Positions 8,367-17,494 of a stretch of 64,000 bases of DNA are shown one piece after another. Each line of letters starts with the position of its first letter. Within the stretch, counting starts at the first letter, position 1. Source of the DNA: Caryophanales bacterium (GTDB lineage Bacteria > Bacillota > Bacilli > Exiguobacteriales > Exiguobacteriaceae); assembly GCA_902363455.1 (NCBI GenBank), contig CABJAC010000006.1:1-64000 (forward strand), written 5' to 3'. A program made the position numbers and the translations under genes. Under the pieces are notes generated by a model, which made no database searches, had not been told where the DNA came from, and worked only from the letters and a program-made list of their open reading frames with translations.

Positions 8367-9434
8367 TTACCCGATGGCTTGAATGTTGTCATTACCAATT
8401 TGAATCAACTGGCTGTTACGGTTTTTCCGACGCATGACATACCGTTCGAATTGACCGGTCGCGATATAGTCGTCCCGCGTCGACAGTGTCGACAGCGTCA
8501 GCAGGATTTGTTTAAGCTGGGGTTGTCCTTCCTTTAGTTTCAGATGGGTCATCTGATTATTCGCATCCAGACGATTTAAGAACAGTTCAACCTTGCAGCC
8601 TTCTTTGATCAGTTCACTGACTAAAAACGCCGTCTGATCGATGAAAGTCTCAAAGTTCATATGCAGTCCGTAACCGCTTGGTCCGGAAAGATTCAAAGCG
8701 AGTGTGAACGTATCTTGGTTGCTCGTTTCAAAAACCTTTGCCTGCAGTCGTCCGGTTTTCGCCGTCGCATACCAATCGATTTCTTTCGACGGTTCGGCCG
8801 TGTAAGGTTTTGCCCCGAGTTGCACCAGTTTATTTTTAAGCGGAGAGTACCGATCGGCACGGTCCCCGATCCGAAGACGATGCAACAAGAGTGGTGTCGC
8901 TTGTGCCGTCAACGAGGGAAGAACCGTGAATCGGGGAAAGGCATCAAATGTAAACAAGTAGACGCCCATCCGCCAGGGCAGTTTGATCGTCAAGATGATT
9001 TCGTCAAATGCGGACGGTCCCCGGCGTGTCGTCCGGATTGGAATATCCAGTTGCTCATGCGTCCCGATGGCGGCATGGTATGTATGGGGATGAAGCGGAT
9101 CCATGTCCGGAAAGACCAGCCCCTCGTCGGTATGCAGACGAAGCGTCGTCTTGAGACCCAGTTTTTGGAGAGCTTCAAGACCAAACAACTGCAACCGTAA
9201 CGTCGTCGACTCATGATTGAACATAAGCGGCTCATAATGTTTCCATTCCAGTGCAATGGTCGTCATCAATTGTTTTTCCGTCCGACCGACGACGTAATGA
9301 ACCGTCGCAAGCGATGCGAAGCTGAAACCGATTAACGATAGTCCCGGTATGAACAAAAAGACGAATGTCAGAATGACATAAACAGGGAACAACCGCGCTT
9401 CGAGCCAAAATGGGACAGAACGCTCAATCTGCAT
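8367..9434 (-). CDS. DUF58 domain protein, MoxR partner
   Basis: 355 residues. Two membrane segments at about 15-50 are followed by a cytosolic part. The DUF58 signature KEIDWYATAKTGRLQAKVFE lies at about 215. DUF58 proteins are nearly always encoded next to MoxR ATPases, as here with a 4-bp gap, and are thought to be clients or adaptors of the ATPase; the C-terminal part often has a von Willebrand A-like fold. The usual third partner, a transglutaminase-domain membrane protein, is absent, and permease genes follow instead. Confidence 0.85.
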   Translation of the reverse strand: MQIERSVPFWLEARLFPVYVILTFVFLFIPGLSLIGFSFASLATVHYVVGRTEKQLMTTIALEWKHYEPLMFNHESTTLRLQLFGLEALQKLGLKTTLRLHTDEGLVFPDMDPLHPHTYHAAIGTHEQLDIPIRTTRRGPSAFDEIILTIKLPWRMGVYLFTFDAFPRFTVLPSLTAQATPLLLHRLRIGDRADRYSPLKNKLVQLGAKPYTAEPSKEIDWYATAKTGRLQAKVFETSNQDTFTLALNLSGPSGYGLHMNFETFIDQTAFLVSELIKEGCKVELFLNRLDANNQMTHLKLKEGQPQLKQILLTLSTLSTRDDYIATGQFERYVMRRKNRNSQLIQIGNDNIQAIG

Positions 9435-9438
9435 CGTG

Positions 9439-10362
9439 TCACCCCATTTCGACCGGAACAGGAATGTCGTCGAGCAAATGCACCAAAAGATCGGCTTTCG
9501 TCGTTTTAATACCGCCTTCGAGTGACAGCGTCAAGCGGTGAGACAAGACATGTTTAGCCAGGTATTTGATGTCTTCCGGAATGATGAAGTCACGTCCGTT
9601 GAGGAAAGCGTAACTTTGAGAAGCCCGCAGTAACGCAATCGCACCACGGGGACTGACGCCGACTTCGACCAAGGCATGATGACGGGTCGCCTGAACGATT
9701 GCAAGCAGATAGTCGAGGACGTCCTGTGAAGCATGGACCCGTCGTGCTTCTTCCTGCCAAGTAATCAAGTCACCGCCTGTCGCGATTCCGACGGCTTGTT
9801 TCCGGACGTTCGCCAATACTTCAATCAATAATTGGCGTTCATGCTCAAGATCCGGATAGCCGACTTCAATCGCTACCATGAACCGGTCGAGCTGGGCATC
9901 GGGCAGCGGGAACGTGCCGGCAGATTCAATCGGATTTTGTGTCGCGATGACAAAAAACGGGGCCGGCATCTGATACGTCGTGCCGCCGATCGAAACTTGA
10001 CGCTCTTCCATCGCTTCGAGTAGCGCGGACTGGGTCCGGGGGACGGCCCGATTGATTTCATCAATCAAAACGACGTTGGCAAAGAGGGGCCCCCGTTTGT
10101 TCTCAAACTCTTGCGTCTTCAGGTTAAAGAAGTCAGAACCGATGACGTCTGACGGCAGAAGGTCGGCCGTGAATTGAATCCGGGAAAAGGCACTGTCAAA
10201 ACTGTTGGCGAGTGCTTTAGCAAGCATCGTTTTCCCGGTGCCGGGTACATCTTCGAGCAAGATGTGACCTTCTGCGATTAATGCTGTCAGACACAAATCG
10301 ATGACATCAGCTTTTCCAAGATAAATCGTATTTAATTGATCCTTCAGTTGTTGCAGTTTCAT
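9439..10362 (-). CDS. MoxR-family AAA+ ATPase
   Basis: 307 residues. Walker A is GTGKTMLAKALA (about 41), Walker B is VVLIDEINRA (about 101), and the sensor region includes FFVIATQNPIESAGTFPLPD (about 137). A C-terminal lid domain follows. MoxR ATPases act as chaperones that mature or activate protein complexes, usually with a DUF58 partner encoded beside them. It is the first gene of a six-gene leftward operon (10362 to 4458) and has a GGAGGG ribosome site. The clients here may be the permeases or the flavin oxidase downstream; that is inference from gene order only. Confidence 0.9.
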   Translation of the reverse strand: MKLQQLKDQLNTIYLGKADVIDLCLTALIAEGHILLEDVPGTGKTMLAKALANSFDSAFSRIQFTADLLPSDVIGSDFFNLKTQEFENKRGPLFANVVLIDEINRAVPRTQSALLEAMEERQVSIGGTTYQMPAPFFVIATQNPIESAGTFPLPDAQLDRFMVAIEVGYPDLEHERQLLIEVLANVRKQAVGIATGGDLITWQEEARRVHASQDVLDYLLAIVQATRHHALVEVGVSPRGAIALLRASQSYAFLNGRDFIIPEDIKYLAKHVLSHRLTLSLEGGIKTTKADLLVHLLDDIPVPVEMG

Positions 10363-10614
10363 AAAATTCCCTCCATATCAGTTAATTTCAATTCGAATGA
10401 CAATCATTTTGGGGAGATTTGAAGCGTATTATGGTGAAGAATCTCCATAAAAAGAACAGGATAAGGAAAAAATATCCATTGTTATTAACTGAATTTTAGC
10501 ACAAATTGAAATTGAGAAGGAACCATTTTCTGAAAATATGAAAAAGCTAACACGATTAATGATAGAAAAGGAAGGGTACATCAATTAAAGAACACGCCAG
10601 AGGAGGAATTTTTG
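10363..10614. promoter_or_regulatory. Divergent control region between moxR operon and reductase gene
   Basis: A 252-bp AT-rich spacer. It contains an AATGA-CAA-TCATT palindrome (10396-10408) close to the moxR start. A 10-bp inverted repeat pair, AATTTCAATT (10384-10393) and AATTGAAATT (10504-10513), frames it, and a second pair, TCAGTTAAT (10379-10387) and ATTAACTGA (10484-10492), lies just outside and inside. No clear sigma-A promoter could be assigned on either strand. The symmetry suggests operator sites, but no regulator family is identified. Confidence 0.4.
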
Positions 10615-11229
10615 ATGAAGCTGATTATTTTCGGAGCAACCGGTCAAACGGGACAAGAATTAGTCAAACAAGCAATCGCCCATGGGCATACCGTGACGGC
10701 TTTTGTCCGCAGTCCAGATAAACTCGAGTTGACGGACGAGAAACTGCAAATTATAGAAGGGGACGTACTTAACCAAGAAGCGGTAAATCAAGCCGTGCAG
10801 GGACAAGACGCAGTATTGACGGCCCTCGGAACCGAAAGTCTGGCGTACAGCGGATTTTTAGAACGCAGTCTTCTGCGAATCATCAATGCGATGAAGGTTA
10901 ATGGCGTCGAACGAATCGGGTATGTCGCTTCGGCGGGAGTGGATCAGGAACTGCCGGGTGCCCAAGGCTTACTGGCCCAGCAAATCCTGAAGAACCCGTT
11001 AAAAGATCATCGTCAGGCCATCGAACTGTTGAAACAAGCGGATGTCGCCTATACGGTGGCACGACCGTTGCGGCTCATGAACGGTCCGTTGACCGGACTG
11101 TACCGGCAAGCCGATACCGGTGTACCGGAACAAGCGAAACAAATCAATCGTGCCGATGTCGCTCACTTTTTACTCGAAGCAATCGAGCAGGACGAACACG
11201 TCCGGGGGAGCATTGGACTCGCCGAATAA
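10615..11229 (+). CDS. NAD(P)-binding atypical SDR reductase (NmrA/YwnB-like)
   Basis: About 204 residues from the ATG at 10615, which follows GAGGAGG with 8-bp spacing. The N-terminus MKLIIFGATGQTGQELVKQA carries the GxxGxxG dinucleotide-binding loop of NAD(P)H-binding atypical short-chain dehydrogenases. The length and the single Rossmann domain fit the YwnB/YhfK group. Substrate is unknown; relatives include flavin reductases and sugar epimerase-like proteins. It is monocistronic, with a strong terminator directly after the stop that it shares with the converging amylase gene. Confidence 0.8.
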   Translation: MKLIIFGATGQTGQELVKQAIAHGHTVTAFVRSPDKLELTDEKLQIIEGDVLNQEAVNQAVQGQDAVLTALGTESLAYSGFLERSLLRIINAMKVNGVERIGYVASAGVDQELPGAQGLLAQQILKNPLKDHRQAIELLKQADVAYTVARPLRLMNGPLTGLYRQADTGVPEQAKQINRADVAHFLLEAIEQDEHVRGSIGLAE

Positions 11230-11230
11230 A

Positions 11231-11279
11231 AAAAGCCGATTTTCATGGACCTTGTTATGGTCCTGAAAGTCGGCTTTTA
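11231..11279. terminator. Bidirectional terminator between reductase and amylase genes
   Basis: AAAAGCCGA and TCGGCTTTT arms enclose a second inner stem (GGACC/GGTCC). The A-run and T-run on the two sides make it active for both converging genes. Confidence 0.85.
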
Positions 11280-11304
11280 TCATGCTGTTTTTTTGATTAG
11301 GTCA

Positions 11305-12885
<1,581 letters not shown>

Positions 12886-12887
12886 TT

Positions 12888-12919
12888 AGTATATCAACCA
12901 GACAGCGCTGGTGTATCAA
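12888..12919 (-). promoter_or_regulatory. Amylase promoter, extended -10 type
   Basis: Minus strand: TTGATA (12919-12914), a long 20-bp spacer, and TATACT (12893-12888) preceded by TGA, which forms an extended -10 element. The cre site follows directly. Confidence 0.65.
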
Positions 12920-13178
12920 CCGCTGCGCTTATTTGCAAACATCTTGTTTTCGTGACTTTTGAACCTAGAATATTTTTTTGGATGAAGAATGATTGCGAAA
13001 TTGATCTGATATTGAGAAAAAAACAGGACCTTCTGACTCTTGAACATCAGAGTGAATTTTGATTCAGTTTAGGCCCGTGAATTTAAAGGTCTTTTGTCCA
13101 GCTTCTCAGATCCGAAACGAGGTGTGAAAATGAGGATGTAACGCCAGCACGTACATATGCGATCAAGGGGGAAACAGT

Positions 13179-14000
13179 ATGAATTGGAAGTCGAAAATCA
13201 GCGGTGCGCTTGTCGCGGCACTGGCACTTGGGTCAATTTCGTTTACACCAGTCATTGCTAAAACAGAACCAACCAAAATCGTTGCCGGACCACAGATGGT
13301 CACGTCACAATCAACGATCGATGCTTATTATTTACCGGCGTCAGGAAAAACCGGAGCAGCGTTAAAGGCATCGTTACACGACATCATCGATAACCATACA
13401 CAAGTGTCGTATGATACTGTCTGGACAGCCCTCAAGGAAACAGACCAGGATCCAAACAATGCAAATAACGTCATTGAACTCTATACCGGTAAATCGATTG
13501 CGAAAAGTAATAACGGTGGAAACGTTGGTCAATGGAACCGGGAGCACGTCTGGGCAAAATCGCACGGGGACTTCGGAACAAGTAACGGACCGGGAACAGA
13601 TTTACACCACCTTCGTCCGGAAGATGTTGTCGTCAACAGTGCACGGGGAAATCTTGATTTTGACAACGGCGGGACGAAGTATGCCGGTTGTGACTGTTAC
13701 CGCGATGGTGATTCATGGGAGCCTCCGACACGTGTCAAAGGCGACATCGCGCGGATGATCTTCTACATGGCGGTCCGTTATGAAGGCGCCGGCGAAATCG
13801 ATTTGGAAGCATCAGAAAATGTCAGCAACGGTACAAATCCACTTCATGGAAAACTGTCGACGTTAAAAGCATGGAACAAGCTCGATCCAGTCGATGCGAT
13901 TGAAAAAAGACGAAACGATATCATCTTCGAGAAATGGCAAAAAAACCGGAATCCCTTCATCGATCATCCGGAATACGTGACGTCAATTTGGGGAAATTGA
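13179..14000 (+). CDS. Secreted endonuclease I-family nuclease
   Basis: 273 residues. A signal peptide (MNWKSKISGALVAALALGSI, cleavage probably after VIA) precedes an endonuclease I domain. The active-site block NREHVWAKSHG (about 121) supplies the catalytic histidine, and DLHHLRPEDVVVNSARGN (about 142) is the second family signature; these match NucM/EndA and Bacillus Bsn. It should degrade extracellular DNA/RNA. AAGGGGGA precedes the ATG with good spacing, and a terminator follows, so it is monocistronic. It lies head-to-head with the amylase gene, making this a small exoenzyme cluster. Confidence 0.92.
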   Translation: MNWKSKISGALVAALALGSISFTPVIAKTEPTKIVAGPQMVTSQSTIDAYYLPASGKTGAALKASLHDIIDNHTQVSYDTVWTALKETDQDPNNANNVIELYTGKSIAKSNNGGNVGQWNREHVWAKSHGDFGTSNGPGTDLHHLRPEDVVVNSARGNLDFDNGGTKYAGCDCYRDGDSWEPPTRVKGDIARMIFYMAVRYEGAGEIDLEASENVSNGTNPLHGKLSTLKAWNKLDPVDAIEKRRNDIIFEKWQKNRNPFIDHPEYVTSIWGN

Positions 14001-14018
14001 ACCAACGGTATGAATACA

Positions 14019-14053
14019 AGATACATCCCATACTCACGGGATGTGTCTTTTTT
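14019..14053 (+). terminator. Terminator of the nuclease gene
   Basis: Stem ATACATCCC / GGGATGTGT around an 8-base loop, followed by CTTTTTTG. Confidence 0.8.
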
Positions 14054-14189
14054 GTCGATCATCCAAATGAAGATGCCTTTTAAGAAATCAGTGATGAAAC
14101 CTTTTTCGTTAACGGGCGTATATACAGAAGTGTAAAAAATGATGAAAGATCAAAAAAGTGATCGGCACTGATCGGCACTGAGGGGAACG

Positions 14190-14783
14190 TTGCAGAAGAT
14201 GAATCGTATGAAATTTCGTGTAAGGCGTATGTATAAAGTTGGTTTCGGTATCATCTCGATGCTGGTCGTGTTTTGGTTCAGCATGGGTCTGTTCGTCGCT
14301 AAGGGAGAACGACCGTTGGCAAATGGAAAACATCCGTATGTCATCGTGCTGGGAGCCGGTGTCAAAGGAGAGACTCCATCTTTAATTTTAAGCAACCGGA
14401 TTGAGGCGGCAGCCCGGTACGGTAAACAGTTTCCGGATACGACCTTCATTTTGAGTGGCGGGCAAGGAAAGGGCGAGGCGATTTCCGAAGCCGAAGCGAT
14501 GCGACGGGGAATGATTGAAGCGGGTATTGCCGAGAATCGTTTGCTACTTGAAGATCAATCGACGTCGACTACGGAAAACCTGACGTTTTCGAAACGGCTG
14601 TTACCGGAATCTGAATCCCGTGTTTCAATCGTCACGTCAGATTTTCATTTGTATCGCGCACGTAAGGAAGCCGAGCAGATGAACTTGACGACCGATGCGA
14701 TTCCGGCTGAGACGCCCCTTTCGGGTGTACTACGTTACGGGATGCGCGAGCGTGTCGCAATCATCGTGAAGTATTTTCAATGA
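14190..14783 (+). CDS. YdcF/SanA-like membrane protein (DUF218)
   Basis: 197 residues. An N-terminal membrane anchor (about 16-36) is followed by a DUF218 domain, seen in YVIVLGAGVKGETPS, FILSGGQGKGE and STSTTENLTFSK. DUF218 proteins (YdcF, SanA, ElyC) act in envelope metabolism; SanA affects vancomycin sensitivity and ElyC affects lipid carrier/peptidoglycan assembly. The exact role here is unknown. The start is probably TTG at 14190, about 5 bp after GAGGGG; ATG at 14199 is the alternative. A tandem duplication of a 10-mer (GATCGGCACT, 14160-14179) ends at the ribosome site. Its terminator has been split by an IS insertion. Confidence 0.82.
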   Translation: MQKMNRMKFRVRRMYKVGFGIISMLVVFWFSMGLFVAKGERPLANGKHPYVIVLGAGVKGETPSLILSNRIEAAARYGKQFPDTTFILSGGQGKGEAISEAEAMRRGMIEAGIAENRLLLEDQSTSTTENLTFSKRLLPESESRVSIVTSDFHLYRARKEAEQMNLTTDAIPAETPLSGVLRYGMRERVAIIVKYFQ

Positions 14784-14787
14784 AAAA

Positions 14788-14807
14788 ACACCTTCACAGT
14801 TCAACTG
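14788..14807. terminator. Left half of a terminator hairpin interrupted by an IS
   Basis: ACACCTTCACAG (14788-14799), loop TTCAA, then CTG (14805-14807). The rest of the second arm, TGAAGGTGT, is at 16299-16307 beyond the IS. Rejoined after removing the IS and one CTG copy, the arms pair perfectly over 12 bp. The A-run at 14783-14788 gives a T-run for minus-strand transcription, so it served the converging gene remnant (16315-16542) and possibly ydcF. Confidence 0.85.
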
Positions 14808-14857
14808 TGAACTGAGCCCTAGAGTTTGGATAGTTTAATAAAAGCACCCTTAACGTT

Positions 14858-15697
14858 TTAAGCTGCTATGAGATGGCTTCGGTATTGTACCGGAGTCATC
14901 TTTTGTAGTTTCCATTGTCTTCGTTCGCTATTGTAATAATCAATATAAGCATCGACCATGGCACAGACCTCATCGAGGTCAGATGCTAATTTATAATCGA
15001 CATAATCTTTCAAGTGCCCAAAGAACGATTCCATCGGGGCATTATCCAGGCAGTTTCCTCTACGAGACATGGATTGAAGCATTCCCATCTCACGGATGCG
15101 TGTTTGATAAGCAGGATGCGTATAATGGAATCCTTGATCGGAATGCATCATGGCTTCCGGGTGTATATTCCCTTGAAGTCGTTCTGCGAGTTTATTCGTT
15201 GTATGAAGGACAAGTTCCATATGGAGGCTTGTAGATAAATGATGTGCCATAATTTCACGTGTAGCGACATCTTTCACACAAGAGAGATACACAGTTTGCC
15301 CAGATCCAATACGCAGATAAGTGATGTCTGTAACGAAAACCTTACCAGGCTCTCCTTGATCGAACCGACGGTTCAAGTGGTTCGGTACAGTCTTATGTTC
15401 ATATGTCGCTTTAGCGATTTTACGATAAGCGTTCTGCCTACGGATTTTCGTCACGATTCCAAACTTCCTCATGAGACGCAAAATACGTTTATGATTCATC
15501 GGTCCCCCCATAAGATCAAGCATCTCCATGTAAAGACCACGATAGCCGATTTTTCCCTTGTGACGATCATGAACACTTTTCAGAAGTAGGTAGTCCGCAT
15601 AGTCGCGTTCTTCCCGAAGGGAAACACTATCCGTACGTACGAGCCAGGCGTAATAACCACTGCGGCTCACTTCAGCGAGCGTACATAGATCCGTCAC
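14858..15697 (-). CDS. IS3-family transposase OrfB
   Basis: 279 residues from a GTG at 15697. The N-terminal CTLAEVSRSGYYAWL region (HTH_21) is followed by an rve domain with the triad D in FVTDITYL, D in HSDQGFHY and E in MESFFGH. The C-terminus YNSERRQWKLQKMTPVQYRS is the usual end of IS3-family OrfB. It is in the -1 frame relative to OrfA, and that frame is open back to the slippery heptamer at 15799-15805. It is therefore probably made as an OrfAB fusion rather than from the GTG. Confidence 0.94.
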   Translation of the reverse strand: MTDLCTLAEVSRSGYYAWLVRTDSVSLREERDYADYLLLKSVHDRHKGKIGYRGLYMEMLDLMGGPMNHKRILRLMRKFGIVTKIRRQNAYRKIAKATYEHKTVPNHLNRRFDQGEPGKVFVTDITYLRIGSGQTVYLSCVKDVATREIMAHHLSTSLHMELVLHTTNKLAERLQGNIHPEAMMHSDQGFHYTHPAYQTRIREMGMLQSMSRRGNCLDNAPMESFFGHLKDYVDYKLASDLDEVCAMVDAYIDYYNSERRQWKLQKMTPVQYRSHLIAA

Positions 15698-15759
15698 GAA
15701 CCGCCCAGATGATTGTTTCCGTAAGACAATATTGATTGCCTGATAGCGCTCAGATGCGG

Positions 15760-16185
15760 TTAGTTTCGATGCTTCGCCTCTCTTTCGAGAGCGTCGAGCT
15801 TTTTTAGTAATTCGTTCTCCGCTGTGAGGTACTTTATTCGTGCTTCAGCTTTCGCAAGGCGTCGTTCGACGGAATCGTCTTTTTTCGGTCGACCTCCAAG
15901 ATTTGATTTTCCACGTCTCTCATTCAAGAGTCCTTCTTCTCCATAAATGCGATAGGTCTTCCTCCATCGTTTCAACGCTTCGTTCGTTGTTCGCTTACCA
16001 ATCATGTCCAGGTCAAAGCCGCTTTCCTCAAAGATTTGAATCGGTCGCTTACCAGCTAAATTCTCACGTACAGCGTGAATCTTAAATTCTCCTTTGTATT
16101 GAATCGTACGATCTGATACCGAGGCTACGTGAAGATTCGCTTCAAGTTGTCTGATTTGATCTGGATTGAAGGTGCGTCTGTTCAT
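15760..16185 (-). CDS. IS3-family transposase OrfA
   Basis: 141 residues. An N-terminal helix-turn-helix region (QYKGEFKIHAVRENLAGKRP) is followed by a second helical block and a C-terminal coiled stretch, RLAKAEARIKYLTAENELLKK. It binds the terminal repeats and regulates transposition. The slippery A AAA AAG heptamer (minus strand, 15805-15799) lies in frame within ENELLKKLDA. The ATG at 16185 is preceded by GGGAGAACTATTC, an acceptable ribosome site. Confidence 0.92.
   Translation of the reverse strand: MNRRTFNPDQIRQLEANLHVASVSDRTIQYKGEFKIHAVRENLAGKRPIQIFEESGFDLDMIGKRTTNEALKRWRKTYRIYGEEGLLNERRGKSNLGGRPKKDDSVERRLAKAEARIKYLTAENELLKKLDALEREAKHRN
15799..15805 (-). promoter_or_regulatory. Programmed -1 frameshift heptamer A AAA AAG
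   Basis: In the OrfA frame the codons read CTA AAA AAG. A -1 slip enters the frame of OrfB, which is open from there to 14858. The same heptamer in the same relation occurs in the first IS element at 120-126. Confidence 0.75.
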
Positions 16186-16314
16186 GAATAGTTCTCCCGT
16201 CTAAATTGAATAGGTACAGTATATCGATTTCTTTAAACACAAAAAACCCCGAATGGGGTCTTTTATCAAGTGTCCACCATTCAGGGTTCAGTTCACTGTG
16301 AAGGTGTCAGTCAC

Positions 16315-16542
16315 TTATTTATTTTGCTGTGAATCGTTTTGCTGTGAACCGCTTTGTTGTGTATTTTTAGGTTGATGCTCAGCTGGGGCTTCTTCTTTCC
16401 CGAGCGCCACGTCTTTGGCTTCGACCACTTTAGTGCTGATCGAATTGAGATCACCTTTTGCTTCGTTCACTGTGTCTTTCACAGACGAAGCATCCGTTTT
16501 GACCGTCTCGACGAACTTCCGATTGTCATCGTATCCGGTAGG
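16315..16542 (-). pseudogene. C-terminal remnant of a YtxH-like protein
   Basis: About 70-75 codons with no start. The legible residues run from about KFVETVKTDASSVKDTVNEA through VVEAKDVALGKEEAPAEHQP to a low-complexity Q/N/S-rich end (QQSGSQQNDSQQNK). The alternating hydrophobic/charged pattern resembles the coiled C-terminal parts of YtxH/DUF948-type stress proteins; that assignment is tentative. The frame hits a stop on entering the region that codes for the receiver domain of the neighbouring phosphatase. The 5' end has therefore been deleted. Its terminator is the hairpin split by the IS. Confidence 0.6.
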
Positions 16543-17385
16543 TCAAACGAAGAAGATATCGCGGACGGTCTGGATGCCGGTGCATCTGATTATACGACGA
16601 AACCGATTCGGAAAACGGAACTGCTTGCCCGTGTCCGTAATGCGATGTCGCTTAAACAGGCCATTGACGCCCGAAAACGTTACGAAAAAGCATTGCAAGA
16701 AGACTTTGATTTAGCTCAAAAGCTTCAACAAAGTGTCTTGAGTGCAAATATTGAGGACGAAGATATTCGGATTATGGCGACATACATCCCTTCCAAAAAA
16801 TTGGCGGGGGACATGTACGCCTGGTACCGGATTTCTCCTCAGAAATACGGCATTATTTTATTTGACGTGATGGGACATGGTGTATCGTCCGCCTTAATCA
16901 CGATGGGAATGAGTTCGATTTTATTTGAACTCGTTCACCGCATCGGGGATCCGGCAAAAGTGCTCGAAGAATTAAATAAGCAGATGAGTCGGCTGTTTCC
17001 TGGAGATGAGACGGAGATCTATTTTACGGCCGTCTACTTGTATATTGAACTCGACGAAATGAAACTTAGTTACGCCAATGCGGGACACCCACCCGGTTTA
17101 TTACGGATGGGCAATCAAATCATTCCGCTTGAGAACACAGGGCTTCCGGTTGGGATGTTCGAGGATTCCGAGTATACGAGCCATACGATTGACCTCGTTT
17201 CGCCTGGATGTGTCTACTTGTATACAGATGGTTTCATGGAATTGTACAGCAAAGGAATTGATGAGGGGATCAGCGCGATTCGTGAATTGATCCAGCAACA
17301 AGGGCCGGGCATTCACCAGCTCATTCAACCGGATCAGAGCGATGATGCGGACGATTTATGTCTCGTCACGGTTGAAATCAATTAA
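16505..17385 (+). pseudogene. Response regulator/PP2C phosphatase (RsbU-like) missing its N-terminus
   Basis: Recognisable homology starts abruptly at ELPIVIVSGRSNEEDIADGL, the second half of a receiver domain; the phosphoacceptor Asp half is gone. A linker coil and a SpoIIE/RsbU-type PP2C domain follow, with the metal/active motifs LAGDMYAWY, LFDVMGHGVSSAL, YANAGHPPGLL and LYTDGF. Intact relatives are receiver-controlled Ser/Thr phosphatases of the general stress or partner-switch type. An open frame extends upstream to 16354, but those codons are only the antisense of the YtxH-like remnant. No ribosome site serves the truncated gene, so it is probably dead. Confidence 0.75.
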
Positions 17386-17487
17386 AGAAAAAACCACTCA
17401 CCTTCAAGAGTCGTTTAGATGGGATGTAGAGCGGACAGCTGTCCGTTCTTCCATTTCTGCGAACGTCTCGAAAAGCGGGTGGTTTTT
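17386..17487. terminator. Terminator region between the PP2C remnant and corA
   Basis: AAAAAACCAC (17389-17398) pairs with GTGGTTTTTTT (17479-17489) across a long loop that contains its own stem (CGGACAG/CTGTCCG, 17432-17445). The runs on both sides suit the two converging genes. Confidence 0.7.
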
Positions 17488-17494
17488 TTGTTTG

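Larger units (their letters stand above)
14808..16295 (-). mobile_element. Complete IS3-family element (1488 bp) with 3-bp target duplication
   Basis: The left end TGAACTGAGCCCTAGAG (14808) and the right end, read on the minus strand as TGAACTGAACCCTGAATGG (from 16295), form imperfect terminal inverted repeats. Both are flanked by CTG (14805-14807 and 16296-16298), a 3-bp duplication normal for this family. The element carries orfA and orfB on the minus strand with an A AAA AAG slippery site, and a small ACCCC/GGGGT hairpin (16246-16260) just inside the right end that may block incoming transcription. All parts appear intact, so recent insertion and current activity are plausible. Confidence 0.93.

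Noticed and set aside
10396..10408. Fur-box reading of AATGA-CAA-TCATT upstream of moxR
   Set aside because: It lacks the 7-1-7 TGATAAT structure; kept only as an unassigned palindrome.
16354..16504. N-terminal 50 codons of an open frame joined to the PP2C phosphatase
   Set aside because: These codons are the antisense of the YtxH-like remnant, with no ribosome site and no receiver-domain pattern, so they are not a real protein N-terminus.
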